From: a virus
Length of the DNA stretch: 34,903 bases
IMG/VR virus record: IMGVR_UViG_3300030329_004362
Coordinates: 1-34,903 of that record
Direction: 5' to 3' (one strand)
In this document: one piece after another, positions 6,019 to 14,381 of the stretch
Position numbering within the stretch: the stretch's first letter is position 1
Layout: the number at the start of each line of letters is the position of its first letter
Translations under genes and position numbers: made by a program
Notes under the pieces: generated by a model
The model's database searches: none
What the model was told of the DNA's origin: nothing
Seen by the model: the letters and a program-made list of their open reading frames with translations, nothing else

Positions 6019-6199
6019 AAGATGTGAGTGTTGTGGTAAGTATGGTTATCATACTTATTTTTTTAAATGGTATTCATCGGTAACAGATGATTATTTATGC
6101 ACAATATGTTTTAAATGTGCTAAAAGAGAAGCTTTTGGAACAAATTATAAAAACAACAAAAGGTATAAAGAATGGGTAGAAGAACTAAAGCAAAAATAA
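5984..6199 (+). CDS. Zinc-binding protein, 71 aa (GTG start)
   Basis: The GTG at 5984 has AGGAGGT about 11 bases upstream, inside the previous gene, and no better ATG lies before the first Cys cluster. CECC (residues 14-17) and CTICFKC (about 39-45) can hold one or two zinc ions. The end is basic. It could bind nucleic acid; function unknown. The next start lies inside its end (28-base overlap). Confidence 0.6.
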   Translation: MRNVRLIGKDTKRCECCGKYGYHTYFFKWYSSVTDDYLCTICFKCAKREAFGTNYKNNKRYKEWVEELKQK

Positions 6200-6318
6200 A
6201 TAGATGTAAGAAATGTGGCTCTATTTTAAATAAGAGTGCTAGGATTAATAAGATTATGTCTGATGCAGATGAATCTTTAGGCAATTTTTACAATAAATTT
6301 ATAAGGAGAAGAAAATGA
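6172..6318 (+). CDS. Basic zinc-ribbon-like microprotein, 48 aa
   Basis: The frame starts inside the upstream gene and ends with TGA overlapping the methyltransferase start (ATGA). It has a basic N-terminus (GRRTKAK), one CKKC pair at residues 12-15 and a basic end (RRRK). One Cys pair alone would need a partner to bind metal. Function unknown. Confidence 0.55.
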   Translation: MGRRTKAKINRCKKCGSILNKSARINKIMSDADESLGNFYNKFIRRRK

Positions 6319-6911
6319 GTGAAACACATAAAATAATACTTGATTTATGTGGTGGTACAGGTAGTTGGAGTAAACCTTATAAAGATAATGGCTATGATGT
6401 TAGGGTAATTACTTTACCAGACAATGATGTATTGGAATATATACCACCAAAAAATGTATATGGAATACTTGCTGCACCACCCTGTGATCAGTTTAGTTTT
6501 GCTAAAACAACAGGAAAACCAAGAGATTTAAAAAGTGCTTATAAAATAGTGAATGCTTGTTTAAATATAATAGCACAATGTCAATATGATATACCAAGTC
6601 CTTATGCTAAAACAACAACACTTAAATTTTGGGCATTAGAAAACCCAAAAGGATTATTAAAAAGATTTTTAGGTAAGCCTTGTTATGAGTTTAATCCATA
6701 TGATTTTGGTGACAATTATAAAAAAGCAACTTATTTATGGGGTTGGTTTAATTTTCCAAAAAAAAATCCAATTAAATGTAATATGCCTAAATTTGACAGA
6801 TTAAAAAGTAAAGACATACACCCTGAATATTTTGGAAAATACACTAGATTAGAAAGAAGAAGTATGACACCAAAGGGATTTGCAAAAGCATTTTATGATG
6901 TAAATAAATAA
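6315..6911 (+). CDS. DNA cytosine-C5-methyltransferase-like protein, 198 aa
   Basis: Three hallmarks of C5-cytosine methyltransferases are visible: DLCGGTG (residues 10-16, S-adenosylmethionine binding), APPC with the catalytic Cys57, and ENP (109-111, equivalent to the ENV motif). A later block, YKKATYLWGWF, fits the family. At 198 residues it lacks room for a large target recognition domain, as in other short phage enzymes of this type. It probably methylates the phage DNA and thus protects it from host restriction; no partner restriction enzyme is present. A role on modified pyrimidines cannot be excluded. Confidence 0.75.
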   Translation: MSETHKIILDLCGGTGSWSKPYKDNGYDVRVITLPDNDVLEYIPPKNVYGILAAPPCDQFSFAKTTGKPRDLKSAYKIVNACLNIIAQCQYDIPSPYAKTTTLKFWALENPKGLLKRFLGKPCYEFNPYDFGDNYKKATYLWGWFNFPKKNPIKCNMPKFDRLKSKDIHPEYFGKYTRLERRSMTPKGFAKAFYDVNK

Positions 6912-6923
6912 GAGGAGAAAAAC

Positions 6924-7256
6924 ATGGCTCATCCAAGTAAAGTAAAGGGTAATGCCTTTGAAAGAGAAGTTGTAAGATTATTTGAATCTTATGATATAGA
7001 ATGTAAAAGAGCGTGGGGTTCTAATGGTCAAGCATTAGGATTACACGAAGAAGTTGATTGTTTAGCTGAAGGTGATCTTAGAATACAGGCTAAAAGGCGT
7101 AAAAAGATAGCAGAATGGCTAAAACCTAGCGAGGTTGTAGATGCAGTAGTAGTTAGGGAAGATCGTGGCGAATCCTACATTATAATTAGGCTTGAAGAAT
7201 TCTGTGATGATTATGCTAAATTCCTTAAATGGAAAGAAGAAAATGAGCAACTTTAA
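6924..7256 (+). CDS. PD-(D/E)XK nuclease, Holliday-junction-resolvase-like, 110 aa
   Basis: The protein has the compact layout of archaeal-type Hjc and phage resolvases: KGNAFEREV with Glu13, VDCL with Asp45, and QAK (55-57) as the catalytic lysine motif, followed by a strand-rich end. It would cleave branched DNA during recombination or before packaging. It follows the methyltransferase behind GAGGAGAAAAAC and overlaps the next nuclease gene by 14 bases. Confidence 0.75.
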   Translation: MAHPSKVKGNAFEREVVRLFESYDIECKRAWGSNGQALGLHEEVDCLAEGDLRIQAKRRKKIAEWLKPSEVVDAVVVREDRGESYIIIRLEEFCDDYAKFLKWKEENEQL

Positions 7257-7677
7257 AGAAAGCTTAAAAGATGGACAGAAAAGCGAACAAGCTATCCTGT
7301 CTATAATACAAAAAAAATATCCAACTGCAGAAATGATGCAAGGTTATTATAAATACTACGATATTTTTGTATCTGAAAAAAATATAGGTGTTGAAGTTAA
7401 AAAAGATGTTAAATCTCAGGAAACTGGAAATCTGGTAGTTGAAGTTGAATTTAATGGTTATCCATCTGCATTGTCTACTACAAGAGCAGATTATTGGGTT
7501 TTTGATGATGGGGAATCTTACATTTGGATAGAAACAGACAAATTAAGGCATATTTGCAGCGAATTTAAAGAGATTAGAACATTTGTAGGTAATGGTGATA
7601 CTAAGCCAAAAAAAGCCCATTTAATACCTAAACATATTATAAAGAATTATTCCTGCCTAATTACCAAACTTCCATAA
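7243..7677 (+). CDS. PD-(D/E)XK endonuclease-like protein, 144 aa
   Basis: I place the start at ATG 7243, behind GGAAAGAAGA; an upstream frame extension runs into the previous gene. Visible active-site pattern: Glu15 in GQKSEQAI, Asp40 in YYDIFV and EVK (51-53), the PD-ExK arrangement. Its substrate is unknown; recombination, DNA repair or host DNA breakdown are possible. Its last 17 bases overlap the end of the convergent tail gene, so the early and late units meet here without a terminator between them. Confidence 0.7.
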   Translation: MSNFKESLKDGQKSEQAILSIIQKKYPTAEMMQGYYKYYDIFVSEKNIGVEVKKDVKSQETGNLVVEVEFNGYPSALSTTRADYWVFDDGESYIWIETDKLRHICSEFKEIRTFVGNGDTKPKKAHLIPKHIIKNYSCLITKLP

Positions 7678-8869
7678 TTTTCATACTTATATTATATGTC
7701 TTATATGCCTTCTGAGTTATTTTAAAACTCTTTTGATCTAAAACGCATATTGCAAAATCAGATGGATTTGATGAATCATTATTAGGTTGGAAAATAAACC
7801 TCTCACCGTTTCCTACAAAATTCAATACTTTAGCTATAAATGATGAATCATCCTCAAGAGTATATTGAAATTCACTACCATTATCTGTTAAATCATTGTT
7901 AGTATTATATTCTGTGTTTGTTGAATTATAATTAAGATGATTGTTAGACATGTAGTTAGATGCAAATAACTGATTGTCACTAATATAGCTAAATTTAAGA
8001 TCCCAAATACGCCTTCCATTTCTAGTTATACTTCCTCCAGGTTCTCCAATTTCCCAAGGATTATATTCCCCCCATTTAGGAGCACCTTTATATCTTGTTC
8101 TAGTTAATGTAGAACCACCTAAAGTTTTAATAGAGCTATATCCATCGAATTGTATTTCCATGTTTAGAGCTAAATCTGGAGATATGGGCATATCATAATA
8201 ATGTCCAAAGCAAAGAGAATTTACAGATGCATTCCCGCTAATGCTTGTTAAGAACGCTTCGTCTTTAAACCAACCCATATTAAAAGAGATTCTATCACTT
8301 TTTATATTATCGGGATCGGTAATTTCTACAACATCGCCATTTTCATCGTATTCATGGGTTGCCCCGTATGAAAAATCTGTTCCGAATATAGAAAATCCTG
8401 AATTTGGAAGTTGTGCAAAAGTTCCTTCTTCCCCTTCAGTATAAGCTCTTTCTGCATTTATAATCGAGGTAGGGCTTACTAAAGCTCCTCTCCATAGATG
8501 ACTTCCTAATTCAGCATCATCGCTTTCTCTTTTCATGAAATTAATCCTAACAGATCCAGGATCAGAACCGTCAAAGGTTTGATTTATATTATGTCCTAGT
8601 ATACCTACATAATTCATAGAGTCTAAACTTTTTCTACTTATAAATGATTCCCAAGCTAAATCTATATATAAAGCAGTTCCTCCTAGAACATTTTCTGTAT
8701 TCATAGATACTTCACATGGTAGAGATGGGTCTAATCCCACAAAGCTTCCTTTTTCTATATAAGTTCCCACTCCCTGATATCCATATATTTCTTTTATCAA
8801 TCCCAATGATTCCCAATATGATAGGTAATCTATATAAAATCTTGGGGTTGCTACATTTTGATAAGCCAT
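7661..8869 (-). CDS. Putative tail-tip protein, 402 aa
   Basis: This is the last gene of the late unit, right after the HiPIP protein and the hub gene, and its ATG overlaps the preceding stop. The sequence is rich in aromatic residues, Gly, Ser and Asn, with the beta-strand character of virion proteins, and ends with a compact strand-rich part (FAICVLDQKSFKITQK). No catalytic motif is seen. Location at the distal tail or a host-recognition role is inferred from gene order. Confidence 0.6.
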   Translation of the reverse strand: MAYQNVATPRFYIDYLSYWESLGLIKEIYGYQGVGTYIEKGSFVGLDPSLPCEVSMNTENVLGGTALYIDLAWESFISRKSLDSMNYVGILGHNINQTFDGSDPGSVRINFMKRESDDAELGSHLWRGALVSPTSIINAERAYTEGEEGTFAQLPNSGFSIFGTDFSYGATHEYDENGDVVEITDPDNIKSDRISFNMGWFKDEAFLTSISGNASVNSLCFGHYYDMPISPDLALNMEIQFDGYSSIKTLGGSTLTRTRYKGAPKWGEYNPWEIGEPGGSITRNGRRIWDLKFSYISDNQLFASNYMSNNHLNYNSTNTEYNTNNDLTDNGSEFQYTLEDDSSFIAKVLNFVGNGERFIFQPNNDSSNPSDFAICVLDQKSFKITQKAYKTYNISMKIMEVW

Positions 8870-9534
8870 TATTTAATTCCTTTCTTCTGCCAACTTTTAC
8901 ACCAACCTTTATTTTGTATAGGAGCTTGCCAAAGTTCGCAATATTTATTCTTCCAATAAGAGCATGTTTGGCAAAATTGATGCATTTCTAATTTTTCTGA
9001 ATAGTCAATATAACTTTCAGGTAAATCTTTATTAATGATTCTATTTAAATTTGTATAATTCCTTTTCTTAGCAGGGATTAATGGAGCTTCTGTTTCTAAT
9101 TCATCTGGTTCTATCAAAATAGTATCATCTTCAAAATTAGTTTTTGAATAATTCGTATATAAATCTGTCTGATCGTATTGAATAAATTTTGGGGATAGTA
9201 CCTTCCCTTTCCAATTATGTATTTTTAATGATTTTACCAATTTTAGATTACCTGTAAAGCTAAAAATTAAATCATTTTCAAATTTACAATTAGGGGGAAA
9301 ATCAATAATTACTGAATTGCGAGAAGAATAATGTCTAAATTTAGCCCCAATGATAGATTTAGATAGTGATATATTTATATATCCATCATATTTAAAAGAA
9401 ATTGATTTTGGATTTGTTTCATTAAATTCTAGATGAAATGTTCCCATTCTACGAGATTTTGAGGTATTATAAAAACCACCTGAACTAGAATTTACTTGTA
9501 TAATATTATCTAATATATTTTCATCTTTTATCAT
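8869..9534 (-). CDS. Tail-tip protein with C-terminal HiPIP-type [4Fe-4S] motif, 221 aa
   Basis: The N-terminal 180 residues are beta-rich and unassigned. The end carries four cysteines, C188-x2-C191-x7-C199-x12-C212, and the segment from C199 (C, six residues, I, three residues, G-W-C, two residues, W) matches the high-potential iron-sulfur protein signature as I remember it. It follows the hub gene with an ATGA overlap, the position where lambda encodes its tail-tip protein gpL, which also holds an iron-sulfur cluster. The cluster may stabilise the tip or act as a fold lock; electron transfer is not suggested by the context. Confidence 0.75.
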   Translation of the reverse strand: MIKDENILDNIIQVNSSSGGFYNTSKSRRMGTFHLEFNETNPKSISFKYDGYINISLSKSIIGAKFRHYSSRNSVIIDFPPNCKFENDLIFSFTGNLKLVKSLKIHNWKGKVLSPKFIQYDQTDLYTNYSKTNFEDDTILIEPDELETEAPLIPAKKRNYTNLNRIINKDLPESYIDYSEKLEMHQFCQTCSYWKNKYCELWQAPIQNKGWCKSWQKKGIK

Positions 9535-12500
9535 TGTGCACTTTGTTCTTGCTGTGTTTCTTTAGTTAATTTAGGAGCTTTTCTAAGCCTTTGGAAATAT
9601 CTTTCTGAATCACTCCAAGGATAATATGGAGGTGTTGCAGACAATCTCTCTCTATATAAAATTGAATCTTTTAGAGTAACGCTATTAGTTCCATTAATAT
9701 CCATTTGCTTTATTTGCAATCTTGTATATTCTGAATTATTATAATAATAATCTTCAATATTAATCCAGTCTTGGTCATCAAAAGGAAACCCTTGATATAT
9801 ATTAATTCCACCATCCCAATGATAGAGCCTTCTTGTATCTCCACATGGAGGCGGAAGATATTCAGGAGATAATTTATGAAGCTGTATACAATTTAATTTA
9901 ACCGCTTTGTCTGTTTTTGTTATAGATTCAATTAAAAATAAAGGATAAATAACTTGACCATTTCTAACCTGAGTTTTTGTATAATCTTCTCCAAAAGCCT
10001 TAACATTATTTATTAACTTATCAAACTTAATAATATCTCCAACTTCAAGATTTAAATATGTAATATCTAAATCTACAGATATTTTTGTATGTTGATTACA
10101 ATACCACATTGATAAAAATTCCTGTAGTTTGTATGCAGTTTCTCTATCTTTTATATATTGTGCTTCAAATATTAATTTAGTGTCTTCTTCATTTAAATTA
10201 AAATTATTTAATCTGTAGCCATATTCCCCATGTTCAGGATGAATAAATCCTAAATCACCATCTCCTAAAAAATCTTTGCAACTAAACCATCCTGTATTAT
10301 CTCTAAAATTATCTGTGGCATAATCTTTATTATACATTACCATAACTTTAGTTTTCAATTCATCAATTTTACTTCTAGTGAAATTATACTTTAATATTCT
10401 AGTATGTTCTACTATTCTAGTATAATCTACTGTTTCGTCATAATCATCTTTTATAGTAATAAGCCCTAAAGTATTCTGACCATTGATTCTTGGAAATATT
10501 TTTGTATTAGTGCATATTGCTTCTATAAGCCTTTTAGAATCAATTTTATTCGTTACCGAAAACCCTAATTTAAAGGAATTATTTTCAGAAGTTGCTGTAG
10601 AAAACTCAGAAGAATTTATGCTTTCTGCAGGCAGATTTAATTCAGTTATCACTAAATCTTTTATTACATCTGCAGGGTTTTCTATAATCTGAGATCCAAT
10701 CATTCTACCTTTTGTAGATAGGTAAAAATCAGAATCTGTTAAGTTTTCAAAATCTGCAACATGCCTTATGTAATTTTGGTATAATCCTATATTGCATACA
10801 AAATCAAGTGCAGATGAACTATCTTGTTTACTGGTATGTATTAAAACATTGAAACTATTAAAATCGCCAGGCTCTCCCCATATAAAATGTTGGTCATCTA
10901 AAGAACCATCAAAAAGGCTAACATCGTGTTTAGACTCAAGAGAATCGTATGTAGTTGTTTGCCCTTCATATAGGATAGTTGGATCTAAATTAGAAACATT
11001 ATCAAACAATAGAGGGGTTGTATTGTTATCATTTCCAGTTACAGTTACATCATTAAATGTTTCTTTAAATAGACTTGTAGTGGTTCTTAAATAATCACTC
11101 TCATTGTCAGAGTTATATTCATCTTCATTATAATCATAAGCACTTGCATACATTTCAAAATAATTACCATCGCCTGAATCTCTACCTTCCTCAGGTTCAA
11201 ATTGGGTAATTTCAACTTTTCTCATCCAGTATGCATGATGAGCTAAACTTATGTTGTCAGATATATCTACATCAGGGAGCTTAAACTTAAATCCAATTCT
11301 TTTTCCTTTAGCTGTTTCCTCATCTATTTTAGCTCTCAGGGATAGAAAATCGTTATCTGTTATAAATGTGGTTTGAGTACCTTCCCCAAACCCTATGTGC
11401 TGCAATCTATTGGATGAAGGATTATTTACTTGATCTGAACATAAACCATATAAAGGTTGTAAAAATCCTGCTTTTGTATAATTATGTAAACTTTTTATAC
11501 TTAAAGCAAACCATCTATGCTTACCTCCATCATACCACTTACTGCTATTTTTCATAGAGTCCATACAAGCATATCTTCCATTATGATTTTTAAGTAAAGA
11601 ATTTCCATTTTCTTCTATTCCGTTCCAAAAGGCTCTATATGTAGGCTTCATCCAAGTGCTGCTATCGCCATTAAAATCAAATCCTGTTCCTTGTCTTTCA
11701 TAAGGAATGTATAATGGAAAACCACGAAGATCAAATAATTCAGATAAAGCATAATGACCCTTTACGCCAGAAACCATTCCTGTTTCTAAATCTTGAAAAT
11801 TTTCTCTTTCTATAGTTTGATCAGTAAAACTACCAGTATTCATGTTAAGAGTGGCATCATAAGTTTCTGTTGCTATTCTATCTAATATATAGTCAGGTAT
11901 TGTTCCACCTCCATCAGGTGCACCGTCACCTGATTGTGGGGGCATCCATTGAAAAGAACCCCAATCCATAGCATTTGGACAAAATGTAACAGTAATATAT
12001 CTAAATATGCAATGAGATGCCTTTGAAAGTTCTATTCCAGTACCCCAATTTTCGTTATTGACATCATTCCAATCAGCATCTTTATGTTCCTTAACTCCAA
12101 ATATCCAAATAATATTTCCATACGGGCTAACACCTGTTATTGGTGGCTGAATTGTATATGCTCCTGAATTCATATGACTATAATTTGTTAGGCTGGCTGT
12201 ACTATAAGATTCTTTCCCGTTCATTTTCCAACCCTCTCCAAGAATCAAGATACTATCTTGTGCAAAAGTAAATCTATAAGTTGGGACTGCATACCTTACT
12301 TGTGCACTTCCACCATTTCCTGCATATACTGACTCACTATAAATAGTTATATAATTATCTTCTGCTGATGCACAGTTATTATATTCCCAATCATTTGATG
12401 TTAATGGAGGGTCAGTATAATGTGGGTCAGATGTACATTCTATATTTTTCCATTCTTCTTCAGAATCAATATGCCCTCCACTTATTGCATATTCTGGGTC

Positions 12501-14381
12501 AACTATAGCTTTGTCCATTTGAGGATTTGTTATTCTGCATTGATTACCATAACAACTCCAATCATCATTTGTATAAGTAAAATAATCAAAGTCAATAATT
12601 CCAAGATAAGCCATCCTTTCCATAATAGTTTTAGCATCAGGAAGTTGTATAAAGGCTAACCCAATCTCATCTGCATGTAAATATTTAATTCTGTTTAGTG
12701 GCGATTGATAATCATCTTGAAAAGAATCATATTCGCTTGGAGTTTTCCATCTTCTAACCGATCCACCACTACCAGTTGCAATATGAACACCATTATTTGT
12801 TTTTGTAACTACTCCAAGCTGCTTAGATTGCCCTGATTCACATCCATTATAATCTGGTTCGCCATCACTATCATAAAGAGGGTAATCGTGAACTTTATAA
12901 GTTAAATCACCACTTCTATACCCTGTCCAATCTATTCCTCTATCTTGACCTGCATACCAAAATTTTTCTGGATGTCCATCGTCTGGAGCTTCGGGTATTC
13001 CATAGGGAACATTCTCGCCATTAACTTCATCAAAAGGATATGCATATCGTAGCCAATTTGAGCCAGTCGCCTTACCTTTAAATCTAACAGTTTGTAAATC
13101 AATAGGATCAAAATCAAATATATCACCACCAACAGTAGTTTGTCCTCCATTAATATTAGGTCTTTGAACAGTTTGTGTATGTAGATTAGTTAAAGCATAC
13201 CATTCATTTAAATTTTCTTCTTTCCAAGTGCTCCACTTATCTCCTAAAACATCTTCTTCCCCTATATAAATATCGCTTTCTTTATCGGCATCAGGGATTT
13301 TAGAAAAAGTATTATTCGCAGATACTCCAAATACATTATCTCTTGTATCAAAAGAAGCATTAGGGTTAGATATAGTAATGTCGCCTGCTATATTATCGTA
13401 ATCACCACCATCTATATCAGATGTTGGGTTTTCATCATACCAGTCCCAATATGCACTACTTGAACCAGTGGGAAATTTACCATCCTTTCCTGTGAAATCC
13501 ATAGCAGAAGGGTATCTATAAAATTCTCCTTGAAATTCATTATTGGAAAATGGGTTTGAAGGCATCGTGCTATCAAATATTAATTGGCATTTTATATGAG
13601 TGAAATCATCTGAAATGTCATAACATTTTGTTTCATCAAACTCTCCTGGATTTAAAAAGCCAGTTTCCGTAGCATCGTCATAGATATGAACATAGCTCCC
13701 TTTATTAGCTCTTAAACTTATAATTCTGTTATCAATATTTTTTTCTTCTTTTATCTTATTTTGAATTGCTGCCCTATGTTCTAAGCCTGTTATATTGTGA
13801 ATATCATCACATATAACTTGGAAATCTAAATCATCTGGTGTTGCTTTCCATAAAACAGCAGGAGCATAATCATGGTCACCATAAGTAATAGGTATATATT
13901 TATTTATATATTTTTTACTATAGACAAATTGTGTATCAGCTAAATTTGCTACAGGGACATCTTTTTGTAGCTTTTCTTGTGTGCTATCTTCTAGTTGTAT
14001 TTTAATAGTTTTGTCATCGTGAGTAAATCGTCTAACATTAGCCCTGTAAACATGAAGACAATCTGCAAGAGTCTTAGCAGTTTGGCTTTTCCAATAAATA
14101 TCTATAGGCATATTCATTAAATCTAAAGTAGATAATTTATCACTTAAATCTTCAAGATTGGATAAGGTTATAGACACATTACTTATTTTAAACTTCCTCG
14201 ATTCAAAATCTATGGATTCTTTTATATTTGATACCTTAAGATTATGATCTTCAAAAATCTGCCCATCAAAAGATTCTTTATACTGAGATATAAACATCTC
14301 ATCGCCTATACTTATAATAGGATAAACATTTATATTTCTACCCTGTATATCTTTTTGAAAAATCTCTGGTAATGTTTTCAT
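9531..14381 (-). CDS. Large tail-tip / baseplate-hub protein, 1616 aa
   Basis: It lies directly behind the tape measure gene, as tail-tip hub genes do. The first 145 residues (including KFKISNVSITLSN and FTHDDKTIKIQLED) look like the N-terminal hub domain of phage tail proteins, and the last 400 residues contain a second hub-like part (LEVGDIIKFDKLINN and LIESITKTDKAVKLNCIQLHKLSPE). Between them are about 1000 residues rich in Asp, Asn, Gly, Tyr and Trp, with no repeat I recognise; they probably form the exposed, host-specific part. The protein is longer than lambda gpJ (1132 residues). The ATG overlaps the tape measure stop. Confidence 0.75.
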   Translation of the reverse strand: MKTLPEIFQKDIQGRNINVYPIISIGDEMFISQYKESFDGQIFEDHNLKVSNIKESIDFESRKFKISNVSITLSNLEDLSDKLSTLDLMNMPIDIYWKSQTAKTLADCLHVYRANVRRFTHDDKTIKIQLEDSTQEKLQKDVPVANLADTQFVYSKKYINKYIPITYGDHDYAPAVLWKATPDDLDFQVICDDIHNITGLEHRAAIQNKIKEEKNIDNRIISLRANKGSYVHIYDDATETGFLNPGEFDETKCYDISDDFTHIKCQLIFDSTMPSNPFSNNEFQGEFYRYPSAMDFTGKDGKFPTGSSSAYWDWYDENPTSDIDGGDYDNIAGDITISNPNASFDTRDNVFGVSANNTFSKIPDADKESDIYIGEEDVLGDKWSTWKEENLNEWYALTNLHTQTVQRPNINGGQTTVGGDIFDFDPIDLQTVRFKGKATGSNWLRYAYPFDEVNGENVPYGIPEAPDDGHPEKFWYAGQDRGIDWTGYRSGDLTYKVHDYPLYDSDGEPDYNGCESGQSKQLGVVTKTNNGVHIATGSGGSVRRWKTPSEYDSFQDDYQSPLNRIKYLHADEIGLAFIQLPDAKTIMERMAYLGIIDFDYFTYTNDDWSCYGNQCRITNPQMDKAIVDPEYAISGGHIDSEEEWKNIECTSDPHYTDPPLTSNDWEYNNCASAEDNYITIYSESVYAGNGGSAQVRYAVPTYRFTFAQDSILILGEGWKMNGKESYSTASLTNYSHMNSGAYTIQPPITGVSPYGNIIWIFGVKEHKDADWNDVNNENWGTGIELSKASHCIFRYITVTFCPNAMDWGSFQWMPPQSGDGAPDGGGTIPDYILDRIATETYDATLNMNTGSFTDQTIERENFQDLETGMVSGVKGHYALSELFDLRGFPLYIPYERQGTGFDFNGDSSTWMKPTYRAFWNGIEENGNSLLKNHNGRYACMDSMKNSSKWYDGGKHRWFALSIKSLHNYTKAGFLQPLYGLCSDQVNNPSSNRLQHIGFGEGTQTTFITDNDFLSLRAKIDEETAKGKRIGFKFKLPDVDISDNISLAHHAYWMRKVEITQFEPEEGRDSGDGNYFEMYASAYDYNEDEYNSDNESDYLRTTTSLFKETFNDVTVTGNDNNTTPLLFDNVSNLDPTILYEGQTTTYDSLESKHDVSLFDGSLDDQHFIWGEPGDFNSFNVLIHTSKQDSSSALDFVCNIGLYQNYIRHVADFENLTDSDFYLSTKGRMIGSQIIENPADVIKDLVITELNLPAESINSSEFSTATSENNSFKLGFSVTNKIDSKRLIEAICTNTKIFPRINGQNTLGLITIKDDYDETVDYTRIVEHTRILKYNFTRSKIDELKTKVMVMYNKDYATDNFRDNTGWFSCKDFLGDGDLGFIHPEHGEYGYRLNNFNLNEEDTKLIFEAQYIKDRETAYKLQEFLSMWYCNQHTKISVDLDITYLNLEVGDIIKFDKLINNVKAFGEDYTKTQVRNGQVIYPLFLIESITKTDKAVKLNCIQLHKLSPEYLPPPCGDTRRLYHWDGGINIYQGFPFDDQDWINIEDYYYNNSEYTRLQIKQMDINGTNSVTLKDSILYRERLSATPPYYPWSDSERYFQRLRKAPKLTKETQQEQSAQ

